From Bacteroidetes bacterium CG23_combo_of_CG06-09_8_20_14_all_32_9 (GTDB lineage Bacteria; Bacteroidota; Bacteroidia; Bacteroidales; GWA2-32-17), in NCBI GenBank assembly GCA_002771395.1, contig PCSS01000245.1, forward strand, positions 1-13,295: a stretch of DNA of 13,295 bases. The letters are read 5' to 3'. Position numbers and translations under genes: made by a program. The stretch's first letter is position 1, and every line of letters begins with the position of its first letter. Below the pieces are notes generated by a model, which was given only the letters and a program-made list of their open reading frames with translations, was not told where the DNA came from and did not search any database. Positions 7,217 through 13,295 of the stretch are shown here, one piece after another.

Positions 7217-8326
7217 TTATGTATGCTGAGTTATATAAAATTTATTAATGCAATCGCAAATCCACGATAATTCTTCCTCATTAAGTTCGGGATAAATAGG
7301 TAGCGAAAGTTCAGTTTTAGATAGCATTTCGGCAACAGGATATGAGATTTCAGATTTACCAAAAACAGAATATTCAGGAAGCGTTTTAGAATAATGGATT
7401 CCTGTTTCTATATTATTTTTGGATAAATAATCTTTTAATTTATCGCGAAAAGAGGTGAAAATGGGAAATTTATGATAATTCCATAACTCATCTTGAGAGG
7501 GGATTAAAAATCTTAAATTGTGAATATTGCTTAATTTAGAGTAATAATAATTTGCAACATTATTTCTTTTAGATGTAATATCTTTAATTTGTAATAATTG
7601 GAAATGTAAAATAGCGGCCTGCAAACTTGGGATGCGGCTATTGCAACCCAGAATTTCAAAATTATTAACATTAGCCGATTTTCCATGTACTCTCATACTT
7701 TTAGCTTTGCCGGCAATTTCTTCATTGTCGGTAACTATTACGCCGCCTGTTCCAAAAGCATTAACAATTTTGGAAGGGTCGAAACTGAAACAACTTGCAA
7801 GTCCGGTATTTCCGGCCGGAATTTCAGTATGCCGGCTTCCTAATGCCTGCGCAGCATCTTCAATGATAGTTAGATTAAATTGTTTGGAAAAACTGTTTAA
7901 TGTTTCGGGGTTTGCCATTTTGCCAAAAAGATGAACCGCAACAATTGCTTTGGTGCGTTGAGTGATTTTTTTTGCAGCCTTTTCAAAATTTATTAACCCA
8001 TCATCATTAACATCAACAAAAACAGGAGTTGCACCCGTTCTAATAATTGCAGACGCAGACGCAATAAACGAAAATGCCGGTACCAAAACTTCATCACCGT
8101 ATTTTATACCCGAAGCAATTAAAGAAAAAAATAAAGCATCGGTGCAACTGTTTACTGTTACAGCATATTTCCGATTAGTAAGTTGGGCAAGTTTCTTTTC
8201 TGTTTTTGTTACATATATGCCCTCAAGCACTTGCCCTGTGGAGAATACTTCATTCGCTAATTCAATAATTTTATCTTTGTTAAGTTGATAAAAACGGTCA
8301 ACATTATAGAATTTTACAGGTTTCAT
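7217..8326 (-). CDS. DegT/DnrJ/EryC1/StrS-family PLP-dependent sugar aminotransferase
   Basis: This 369-residue cytosolic enzyme transfers an amino group, usually from glutamate, to a keto-sugar nucleotide. Visible landmarks are GQVLEG (31-36), the NSCTDALFFSL cofactor-phosphate segment (59-69), GDEVLVPAFSF (77-87), EDAAQALG (156-163, with D157 contacting the pyridine N and Q160), and SFDPSKIVNAFGTGG (181-195), whose K186 should form the Schiff base. The C-terminal part has RIPSLQAAILHFQL, the usual N/SRxxxxQAA motif, and GIHYSKTLP. It sits 2 bp behind the SDR gene and 57 bp ahead of the acetyltransferase, so it should be co-expressed with both. Whether it acts at C3 or C4 of the sugar cannot be decided from sequence alone. 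Confidence 0.93.
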   Translation of the reverse strand: MKPVKFYNVDRFYQLNKDKIIELANEVFSTGQVLEGIYVTKTEKKLAQLTNRKYAVTVNSCTDALFFSLIASGIKYGDEVLVPAFSFIASASAIIRTGATPVFVDVNDDGLINFEKAAKKITQRTKAIVAVHLFGKMANPETLNSFSKQFNLTIIEDAAQALGSRHTEIPAGNTGLASCFSFDPSKIVNAFGTGGVIVTDNEEIAGKAKSMRVHGKSANVNNFEILGCNSRIPSLQAAILHFQLLQIKDITSKRNNVANYYYSKLSNIHNLRFLIPSQDELWNYHKFPIFTSFRDKLKDYLSKNNIETGIHYSKTLPEYSVFGKSEISYPVAEMLSKTELSLPIYPELNEEELSWICDCINKFYITQHT

Positions 8327-8328
8327 TA

Positions 8329-9345
8329 CTAAAAATATTTTACGGGATAGTGTAAATTTAAGATATGTTCTTTTACTTGTTCTATATATATTTTAATACC
8401 TTTTTCGAGAGAGAACTCAGGCGAAAAGTTTAATAATTGTTTAGCTTTAGAAATGTCAAGTGCACCTCGGTTTGGACGAAACGGAGGGAAATTGCTTTTT
8501 TCAATTTTTGTATCGGGTATATATTGTTGAATAATTTCTGCCAATTCCTTTATAGAGCGTCCTTTTCCGTAACTCAGATTAAAAGTTTGGTTAAGTGCAT
8601 TTGGGTTTTCAATTGTGGAACAAATTCCTTTTACAACATCGTCAATATACGTGAAATCTAAAAGATGTAAACCTCCGTTGTCTAATAAAATAGGTCGCCC
8701 TAACAAAGCGTTAGTAACAAATAATTCGGTAACTCTAAAGTTGCAGTCGTTATGTCCATATATTGCTGTTGGTCGAATAATTACATAAGGAAGTTTTTTG
8801 CGATAATGAAAAGCTTTAATCAAATGTTCGCAGCAAAGTTTAAATGAGCCGTAAATATCAATTGGGTTGCATGGTGCATCTTCATTTGGCAGGATAATAT
8901 TTCCGTTTTCATCTTTTGGAAAATGACCGTAAACCATTGACGATGAAATATAAATAAATCTTTCAACAGGAACTTTATTTACAACAGTTTGCAGAAGATT
9001 ATATGTAGCATCAAAAATATTTTCTTTGGCTTTATCGGGATAATAATCAGCAACTCCGGCAACAGAAACAGAGGCAAGGTGAACAATAATTTCCGGTTTA
9101 ATTTCTTTTATAAGTTTAGTAATCTTTTCAGAATTTAATAAATCAATATTAAATATATTGACTTTATTTTGATGTAACAAATTTATTTTTATATTATTGT
9201 AATAATTATAGTTATGTAAGCCTTTAGCGAAAAAATATTTTCCTGGGTCGATAATTGAAACAGAAAAACAGGGATTTTTAGAAAGTTCAATTGCCAGGTG
9301 CGAACCCACAAAACCTAAACCCCCGGTTATTAGAATTTTTTTCAT
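8329..9345 (-). CDS. Extended-SDR nucleotide-sugar epimerase/reductase
   Basis: This 338-residue NAD(P)-dependent enzyme begins MKKILITGGLGFVGSH, a GxxGxxG dinucleotide fold (G8, G11, G14). HLASVSV is followed by the catalytic region YISSSMVYG (S134-S136) and the YxxxK pair in IYGSFK (Y165, K169). The RPTAIYG and PPFRPNRGALDISKA segments place it among nucleotide-sugar epimerases. The TDE triad of dTDP-glucose and UDP-GlcNAc 4,6-dehydratases is absent (SSM is found), so an epimerase or 4-reductase is more likely than a dehydratase. I start at the ATG at 9345; the frame can be extended to 9384 only with a TTG that falls inside a hairpin. It ends 2 bp before the DegT gene. The substrate is unknown. 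Confidence 0.88.
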   Translation of the reverse strand: MKKILITGGLGFVGSHLAIELSKNPCFSVSIIDPGKYFFAKGLHNYNYYNNIKINLLHQNKVNIFNIDLLNSEKITKLIKEIKPEIIVHLASVSVAGVADYYPDKAKENIFDATYNLLQTVVNKVPVERFIYISSSMVYGHFPKDENGNIILPNEDAPCNPIDIYGSFKLCCEHLIKAFHYRKKLPYVIIRPTAIYGHNDCNFRVTELFVTNALLGRPILLDNGGLHLLDFTYIDDVVKGICSTIENPNALNQTFNLSYGKGRSIKELAEIIQQYIPDTKIEKSNFPPFRPNRGALDISKAKQLLNFSPEFSLEKGIKIYIEQVKEHILNLHYPVKYF

Positions 9346-9375
9346 GCGTTTATATTTAATTATTTCATTGTTTGT

Positions 9376-9408
9376 AAACTTCAAAAGTTTTGGAAACTTT
9401 TGAAGTTT
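9376..9408. repeat. Perfect 15-bp hairpin made of two smaller palindromes
   Basis: AAACTTCAAAAGTTT (9376-9390) and AAACTTTTGAAGTTT (9394-9408) are perfect reverse complements around a 3-nt loop TGG. Each arm is itself a 6-bp palindrome around a 3-nt centre (AAACTT/AAGTTT around CAA or TTG). The RNA could therefore fold as one long hairpin or two short ones. It fills most of the 81-bp gap between the ATPase gene and the SDR gene within the operon. It is not followed by a U tract on the minus strand, so it is probably not a strong intrinsic terminator. An mRNA-stability or differential-expression element, or a dispersed palindromic repeat, is plausible. Confidence 0.8.
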
Positions 9409-9426
9409 GGTTTCATAATTGTTTAA

Positions 9427-10581
9427 TTAACAGGAAATATTCCATTTTGCTTGGGTTAATGAAATACCTGGTATAAAATCATTTTGTTGTTTAATATTAG
9501 TTTTTATTTCAAACTCTAATATTCTTGGAAAAAACATCCATTTTTCGGGTATTAAAGAAGCAGCCAATGATATAGTGTAAATGCCATCAGTTAAAAGCGT
9601 TAATGGAAAGTTACATGACAAGTTACATTTTTCGGGAATCTTTTCCATGAAAAAAGAAGTGTGCCCAACAGGAATATCAAAGGCGTTATTAATAATAATA
9701 TGGACTGTACCTTGTGAATAAAATCCTGGAGCAGCTAATAATGTAAGAGATAACTGGTGGCATTCGCCTGTAGAAATCATTTTGATGTGGTTAAACGAAA
9801 TATTGTTACTCTTAACATTATTAATATTTACAATAGGTTGACTTAAAATTAATTTACTTAAATCGGCTTGAATCAATTTTCTGTATTGTATAATTCCTTT
9901 GAAAGCATTACCGTTAAAAATAATTTTACCACTATCAATTAGTATAACCCGGTTGCAAAGCGCAAGAACATCGGTAGCGTTATGTGTAGCAAACAAAATT
10001 GTGCTTCCGTTGCTTTGCAAATTTAAAATTTTATTATGAAGTTGTCGTTTAAATAATTGGTCGCTACCATTTAAAACTTCATCAAATAAATATATATCTG
10101 CTTTTATATAAATTATAATAGATGCTGCCAGGCGACCAACCATACCTGTAGAGAACTTTTTTACCGGCAGGTAAATAAATTCTTTAAGACGGCTGAAATT
10201 AATAATATCACTCTCTAATTTATGAATTTCTTTAGTTGAAACTCCCCAAATTCTGCCCAAAAGTCTAATGTTTTCTAAAGCGTTTAAATCGGGATTAAAC
10301 CCACCGGCAACTTCAATTGCTGAAACAATTTTACCATTTATTATGGCTTTTCCACCTGAAGGTGAGGTTACACCGCTTAAAACTTTAAGCAATGTACTTT
10401 TTCCTGAGCCGTTTCGTCCTATAATGCCAAGTATTTCACCTTTATCTATTTCTAAGTTAATACCGTTTAAAACGGTAATAATATTATTTTTTTCTCTTTT
10501 TTGAAGAAACGAAAATAATCCTTTAGAAATAAAGTAATGCTTTTTTAAGTTTTGGGCAGATATTACTATTTTTCTATCCAT
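9427..10581 (-). CDS. Polysaccharide ABC transporter ATP-binding protein (Wzt/TagH-like) with C-terminal extension
   Basis: This 384-residue ATPase powers export of a lipid-linked glycan across the inner membrane together with the permease at 10586. The nucleotide-binding domain has Walker A GRNGSGKST (55-63, K61), the Q-loop region EVAGGFNPDLN (about 90-100), a signature motif FSTGM (143-147, the relaxed form seen in Wzt/KpsT-type exporters instead of LSGGQ), Walker B DIYLFDE (162-168, E168), and the H-loop ATHN (H200). Residues of about 240-384 form an extra domain. In Wzt proteins an extension at this place binds the modified end of the O-antigen, and I infer the same role here, although no sequence motif proves it. 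The gene starts 4 bp after the permease stop. Confidence 0.9.
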   Translation of the reverse strand: MDRKIVISAQNLKKHYFISKGLFSFLQKREKNNIITVLNGINLEIDKGEILGIIGRNGSGKSTLLKVLSGVTSPSGGKAIINGKIVSAIEVAGGFNPDLNALENIRLLGRIWGVSTKEIHKLESDIINFSRLKEFIYLPVKKFSTGMVGRLAASIIIYIKADIYLFDEVLNGSDQLFKRQLHNKILNLQSNGSTILFATHNATDVLALCNRVILIDSGKIIFNGNAFKGIIQYRKLIQADLSKLILSQPIVNINNVKSNNISFNHIKMISTGECHQLSLTLLAAPGFYSQGTVHIIINNAFDIPVGHTSFFMEKIPEKCNLSCNFPLTLLTDGIYTISLAASLIPEKWMFFPRILEFEIKTNIKQQNDFIPGISLTQAKWNISC

Positions 10582-10585
10582 AGTG

Positions 10586-11395
10586 TTATATGTTATCTGC
10601 CATGTTTCCGTCTTTTTTTACAAAAAAGAAAACACTTGTTATAAATAAAAGTAATATTATTAAAAAGCCCCATAAAAAGCGAATATCAAATGGAGAATTA
10701 AACAATGACCATCTAAAACCTTCAACAACACATGCTAAAGGATTAAAATACAGTATATCGGCTAAATATTCAGGTAACACTTTAACGGGATAAAAAACAG
10801 GAGTAAAAAACATTCCTATTCCTATAATTAAAGGAGCAAATAAAGCTACATCACGGTTTTTTATACTTAGTAAGGCAATCCATAAACCTACTGCAAGTCC
10901 TGTAATAACATCAATAATTAAAAATAAAAAAAACGCCCAGAAATTATATGATGGCATAATTCCATAATAAATTAATAATGCTGTTAGTACAATTAACCAA
11001 CCAGTAAAATCAAGCAAAACAGACAATCCATAAGAAAATGGTAAAATAATTCTTGGAAAATATATTTTTGAAGCTATTTGTCGGTTTTGCATAATTGAAG
11101 TACCTGAAAAGGTTGCAATATAAGAGAAAATATACCACGCCATCATTCCCGTAACAGCAAACAACAGATATGGATAAGAAACTAAAAATGTGATAAACCG
11201 ACTGATAAAGAAACCGAAAACCAATGTTAAAATAATAGCTTGTAACAAAATAATGAAAATACCGAGTCTTGTTTGAGCAATTTTCCCTTGTATGTTTCTA
11301 TAAGCAAAAATCAAAATTAAATTTCTATAACACCATAGTTTTTTAAGATATGCGGCAATACTTTGATTTTTGGAAGAATCAATAATAACTATCAT
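10586..11395 (-). CDS. Polysaccharide ABC transporter permease (Wzm/TagG-like)
   Basis: This 269-residue inner-membrane protein of the ABC-2 type is the channel half of a glycan exporter. Six hydrophobic segments are visible at about residues 44-64, 76-97, 116-145, 151-176, 185-203 and 239-259. The N-terminal amphipathic part has FAYRNIQGKIAQTRLG, which matches the RDI...YxxSxLG start of the family, and SKIYFPRIILP (109-119) is the coupling-region motif of Wzm/TagG permeases. NPL at 218-220, before the last helix, is also typical. It is the first gene of the operon and is followed after 4 bp by the ATPase. A minus-strand -7 match at 11587 could drive it with a leader of about 190 nt that contains the GTGAAAT repeats. 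Confidence 0.9.
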   Translation of the reverse strand: MIVIIDSSKNQSIAAYLKKLWCYRNLILIFAYRNIQGKIAQTRLGIFIILLQAIILTLVFGFFISRFITFLVSYPYLLFAVTGMMAWYIFSYIATFSGTSIMQNRQIASKIYFPRIILPFSYGLSVLLDFTGWLIVLTALLIYYGIMPSYNFWAFFLFLIIDVITGLAVGLWIALLSIKNRDVALFAPLIIGIGMFFTPVFYPVKVLPEYLADILYFNPLACVVEGFRWSLFNSPFDIRFLWGFLIILLLFITSVFFFVKKDGNMADNI

Positions 11396-11422
11396 ATAAA
11401 TTTAAAAAGGGGTTATGTCACT

Positions 11423-11491
11423 CCCCTGTGAAATATTCTTCGCTATTGTGAAATATGCTTCGTCATTTCACTTGGTAAGCATTTCACGGGG
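11423..11491. repeat. Tandem 20-bp GTGAAATAT...CTTCG repeats with inverted ATTTCAC arm
   Basis: Two tandem 20-bp units start with GTGAAATAT at 11428 and 11448 and agree at 17 of 20 positions. The second unit can fold as GTGAAAT (11448-11454) with ATTTCAC (11465-11471) around a 10-nt loop. The outer CCCCTGTGAAAT (11423-11434) faces ATTTCACGGGG (11481-11491), pairing except for one extra T. It lies 28 bp upstream of the permease start, within any leader RNA made from further upstream. Similar words occur at 3928-3937 (GGGTGAACTTCGC) and 6211-6220 (TTTCACGGGG), which points to a dispersed family. Confidence 0.7.
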
Positions 11492-11586
11492 TAAATTTTG
11501 GACAAATCCCGAGTTAATGTTTGATTGAATTAAGTTGCTAATATACGACTTTTTTTAATTTACTAAATTTTTTAAACTTTTTTTTG

Positions 11587-11594
11587 CAAAAATA
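11587..11594 (-). promoter_or_regulatory. Possible -7 box (TATTTTTG) of the glycan operon
   Basis: On the minus strand TATTTTTG fits TAnnTTTG. At the usual 19-bp distance only GTTT is found rather than TTTG, so support is limited to the -7 match. It would give a leader of about 185-190 nt that includes the GTGAAAT repeats. No better match was seen in 11396-11760. Confidence 0.3.
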
Positions 11595-11695
11595 TTTCGC
11601 TCCTAACATGGGGAAACTCTTTTTTCACCCGATGAGAATAATGGCACTAATATAAGAAAAAGTAATTTGTCAATATCCACAGGTAACGCTATATT

Positions 11696-11729
11696 AAATT
11701 CTACATTCTGCTGTTGAAAATTCTACATT
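11696..11729. repeat. 12-bp direct repeat AAATTCTACATT
   Basis: AAATTCTACATT occurs at 11696-11707 and again at 11718-11729, exactly 22 bp apart (about two helical turns). The spacer is CTGCTGTTGA. It lies about 205-240 bp upstream of cysK. It could be a pair of protein-binding half sites or chance repetition in AT-rich DNA. Confidence 0.45.
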
Positions 11730-11795
11730 TACAAAGGCAAATAATTAACCCCCGTTAAATGGCTTAGAAATAAACGAACTGGAAAAGCGGCAGTA

Positions 11796-11833
11796 GGCAG
11801 TAGCAGTGAGCAGGACTGCCAACTGCTGCTGCC
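11796..11833. repeat. GGCAGTAGCAGT hairpin upstream of cysK
   Basis: GGCAGTAGCAGT (11796-11807) pairs with ACTGCTGCTGCC (11822-11833) over 12 positions, 11 Watson-Crick and one G-U in the plus-strand transcript, around a 14-nt loop. A further GGCAGTA at 11789-11795 extends the direct repeats. This GC-rich block stands out in AT-rich DNA about 100 bp before the cysK start. If transcribed it could act as a terminator or leader structure, but no T run follows. Confidence 0.65.
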
Positions 11834-11847
11834 AACTTTATACTTAG

Positions 11848-11886
11848 TTTTCAATATGTTAAAAATTTATACCGAAGTATTGAAAA
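11848..11886. repeat. Inverted repeat TTTTCAATA/TATTGAAAA before cysK
   Basis: TTTTCAATA (11848-11856) and TATTGAAAA (11878-11886) are perfect 9-bp arms with 21 bp between, placed just before a near-consensus -7 box TATCTTTT (11897-11904) that lies 30 bp ahead of the cysK ATG. The location suits an operator, but no regulator is identified and the arms are AT-rich. Confidence 0.4.
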
Positions 11887-11933
11887 TAATATTAGTTATC
11901 TTTTTCTGATTTTTTTATTTAAAAAATTATTTT

Positions 11934-12872
11934 ATGAAAATTGCACAAAATATTTTGGAACTTATAGGTAAAACGCCTCTTGTAAAACTTAACCGGATGG
12001 CTCAGGATATCCCGGGAGGAGCAAATATACTGCTAAAACTTGAAAATTTCAATCCAGGTTATTCGGTAAAAGACCGTATAGCAATTGCAATGATATCCGA
12101 TGCTGAAAAGATGAATCTTATCTATAGGGGTACAACAACAATCATAGAGCCTTCCAGCGGTAATACGGGAATTGCTCTCGCAATGGTTTGCGCTGTAAAG
12201 GGATATAAACTTATTATTACCATGCCCGAAAGCATGAGCATAGAACGAAGAAATCTTATAACCGGTTTCGGAGCAGAAATCGTTCTTACTCCTGCTCTAA
12301 AAGGGATGAAAGGTGCGGTAGAAAAAGCACAGGAAATCGCCGGATCCATTAAAAACAGTTTTGTTCCCAATCAGTTTAAAAATCCTTCCAATGTTCAGTA
12401 TCACAGGAAAACTACTGCAGTTGAGATATGGAATGATACCTGTGGCAGAGTTGATATTTTTGTCGCCGGAGTTGGCACAGGAGGAACATTGACCGGTGTC
12501 GGAGAGATTCTGAAAGAAAAGAAACCATCTGTGCGGTGTATTGCTGTTGAACCTGCAGATTCGCCGGTACTGGGCGGGGGACAACCATCACCGCATAAAA
12601 TACAGGGCATTGGCGCCGGTTTTATTCCCGAAATCCTGAATACAAAGATTTATAATGAAATTATTCAGGTCAAAAATGAAGAAGCTGTCAGCACTGCCCG
12701 TCGCCTTATTAAAGAAGAAGGTATCTTATGCGGAATATCTAGCGGTGCTAATGTCTTTGCTTCACTCCATATCGCAAAAAGACCGGAAAATAAAAGTAAA
12801 TTAATAGTTACTGTTATTGCTGATACGGGTGAGCGGTATCTCAGTACAGATTTATTCAGCGCCTCTCTGTAA
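11934..12872 (+). CDS. cysK: Cysteine synthase A (O-acetylserine sulfhydrylase)
   Basis: This 312-residue PLP enzyme makes cysteine from O-acetylserine and sulfide in the cytosol. It has NPGYSVKDRIA (40-50), whose K46 binds PLP, the substrate loop SSGNTG (74-79), the cofactor-phosphate loop GTGGT (181-185), and GISSGA (267-272), where S269 should contact the pyridine nitrogen. IQGIGAGFIPEIL is the family signature that separates it from cystathionine beta-synthases with extra domains. Length is normal. The serine acetyltransferase gene follows 197 bp downstream on the same strand, so the pair can form the cysteine synthase complex. G+C content is visibly higher than in the glycan operon (line 12541-12600 is 55 percent G+C). 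No Shine-Dalgarno is seen. Confidence 0.96.
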   Translation: MKIAQNILELIGKTPLVKLNRMAQDIPGGANILLKLENFNPGYSVKDRIAIAMISDAEKMNLIYRGTTTIIEPSSGNTGIALAMVCAVKGYKLIITMPESMSIERRNLITGFGAEIVLTPALKGMKGAVEKAQEIAGSIKNSFVPNQFKNPSNVQYHRKTTAVEIWNDTCGRVDIFVAGVGTGGTLTGVGEILKEKKPSVRCIAVEPADSPVLGGGQPSPHKIQGIGAGFIPEILNTKIYNEIIQVKNEEAVSTARRLIKEEGILCGISSGANVFASLHIAKRPENKSKLIVTVIADTGERYLSTDLFSASL

Positions 12873-12955
12873 AATCAGGTTCTGTAAGTATAAGATAAAA
12901 GGGTAAAAACAAAAGATAAAAGTTTGGAATAAAGGATATAAAATACACGATTAAG

Positions 12956-13034
12956 TCCCAAATTCCAATCCCAAAATTCCAAGGTTGAAACCAGTTCTCC
13001 TTGGGTTTTGGGACTTGAAACTTGGGATTTGGGA
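12956..13034. repeat. TCCCAAA / TTTGGGA word array forming an imperfect hairpin
   Basis: The cysK-cysE spacer holds a left arm at 12956-12984, built of TCCCAAATTCC and ATCCCAAAATTCC words, and a right arm at 12999-13034 built of TTGGG, TTTTGGGA and ATTTGGGA words. The two arms pair well, with insertions in the right arm, around a 14-nt loop. AAGATAAAAG is also repeated at 12892 and 12913. If the two genes share a transcript, this structure would lie between them and could lower downstream expression; it may instead be a mobile-type intergenic repeat. Confidence 0.65.
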
Positions 13035-13069
13035 TACAAAATTAACGATTAATGATTCAGGTAAGAATT

Positions 13070-13295
13070 ATGGAAATTAAAACTAAAATTGAAGAGACAA
13101 TACGGTCTCTGTCCGACCCCTTCTCGTATAGCCAGGTTTATCATCAGCCGCGCTACGAAGAACCTATGCCAAGCATTGACGCCCTGAAAGAAATGGTGGA
13201 TATCCTCCGTGAAATCATTTTTCCGGGTTACTTTGGCTTATCTTCTATCAAGCCGGACACTATGCAGTACTATATTGGCGAAAATACTGATAAAG
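13070..13295 (+). CDS. cysE: Serine O-acetyltransferase, N-terminal part (3' end outside window)
   Basis: These first 75 residues belong to a serine acetyltransferase, which makes O-acetylserine from serine and acetyl-CoA for the cysteine synthase encoded just upstream. The visible part is the helical N-terminal domain, with SIDALKEMVDILREIIFPGYFG and DTMQYYIGENTD, a pattern I recognise from Bacteroidota SATases. The catalytic hexapeptide beta helix lies beyond the window, so the C-terminal tail that binds CysK cannot be checked. I start at the ATG at 13070 because AGGTAAG lies just before it and homologues begin close by; an in-frame ATG at 13052 would add six residues. It lies in the same direction as cysK. 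Confidence 0.85.
   Translation, partial: MEIKTKIEETIRSLSDPFSYSQVYHQPRYEEPMPSIDALKEMVDILREIIFPGYFGLSSIKPDTMQYYIGENTDK

Noticed and set aside
7632..8288. Two plus-strand ORFs inside the DegT aminotransferase gene
   Set aside because: Antisense shadows; the minus-strand frame has all aminotransferase motifs.
9346..9384. Longer SDR start at 9384
   Set aside because: The start codon would be TTG within a perfect hairpin; the ATG at 9345 directly precedes the ITGGLGFVGSH fold motif.
11423..11833. Riboswitch or T-box in the spacer between the glycan operon and cysK
   Set aside because: Hairpins are present, but I recognise no conserved riboswitch core or T-box sequence.
12122..12610. Three minus-strand ORFs inside cysK
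   Set aside because: Overlapping antisense frames caused by the higher G+C of cysK; the plus-strand frame is full-length cysK.

Overview
This window looks like a piece of a Bacteroidota chromosome, and the lineage appears to have gliding or type IX secretion (T9SS) machinery. The evidence is AT-rich DNA, start codons with little or no Shine-Dalgarno sequence, -7 promoter boxes of the TAnnTTTG type, a T9SS C-terminal sorting domain on one intact gene and one gene remnant, and a GldI-like FKBP lipoprotein. The order or genus cannot be told from the sequence alone.

Layout from left to right. (1) Positions 1-807 hold the 3' part of a malate/L-lactate/ureidoglycolate-type dehydrogenase (Ldh_2 family). 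(2) Positions 808-1439 are a gene-free, repeat-rich spacer with a TTAA-word array spaced at about one helical turn, a TACGAA hairpin, and a CCCCGTTGGATA inverted repeat. (3) Positions 1440-3764 hold a large secreted PHP/CehA-McbA-like metallohydrolase with a T9SS sorting tail. (4) Positions 3765-4100 are a spacer with an inverted repeat and an 11-bp tandem repeat. (5) Positions 4101-6202 hold ndk on the minus strand, facing away from a plus-strand pair (NrnA-like DHH phosphoesterase, then a GldI-like FKBP lipoprotein). The two promoters are interleaved in a 96-bp gap. (6) Positions 6203-6559 hold a beheaded T9SS sorting domain with no usable start, then a perfect hairpin. (7) Positions 6560-11395 hold a five-gene minus-strand glycan operon, in transcription order Wzm-type permease, Wzt-type ATPase with a C-terminal extension, SDR-type nucleotide-sugar enzyme, DegT-type sugar aminotransferase, and NeuD/PglD-type acetyltransferase. 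(8) Positions 11396-11933 are a second repeat-rich spacer. (9) Positions 11934-13295 hold cysK and the start of a serine acetyltransferase gene (cysteine synthesis), visibly richer in G+C than the glycan genes.

How the genes work together. The glycan operon has the parts to make an N-acetylated amino sugar (aminotransferase plus acetyltransferase, with an SDR epimerase or reductase) and to export a finished glycan through an ABC transporter. No glycosyltransferase and no recognisable 4,6-dehydratase is in the window, so other loci must contribute. The cysE/cysK pair would convert serine to O-acetylserine and then cysteine. ndk, nrnA and the GldI-like gene are housekeeping or envelope genes that share a divergent promoter region.

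I found no clear new defence or mobile system, CRISPR array, tRNA or rRNA. The most unusual content is in the intergenic DNA: several unrelated short-word families, most of them followed by an inverted copy able to fold back, plus the TTAA array that keeps a 10-11 bp period over about 145 bp and flips orientation in the middle.
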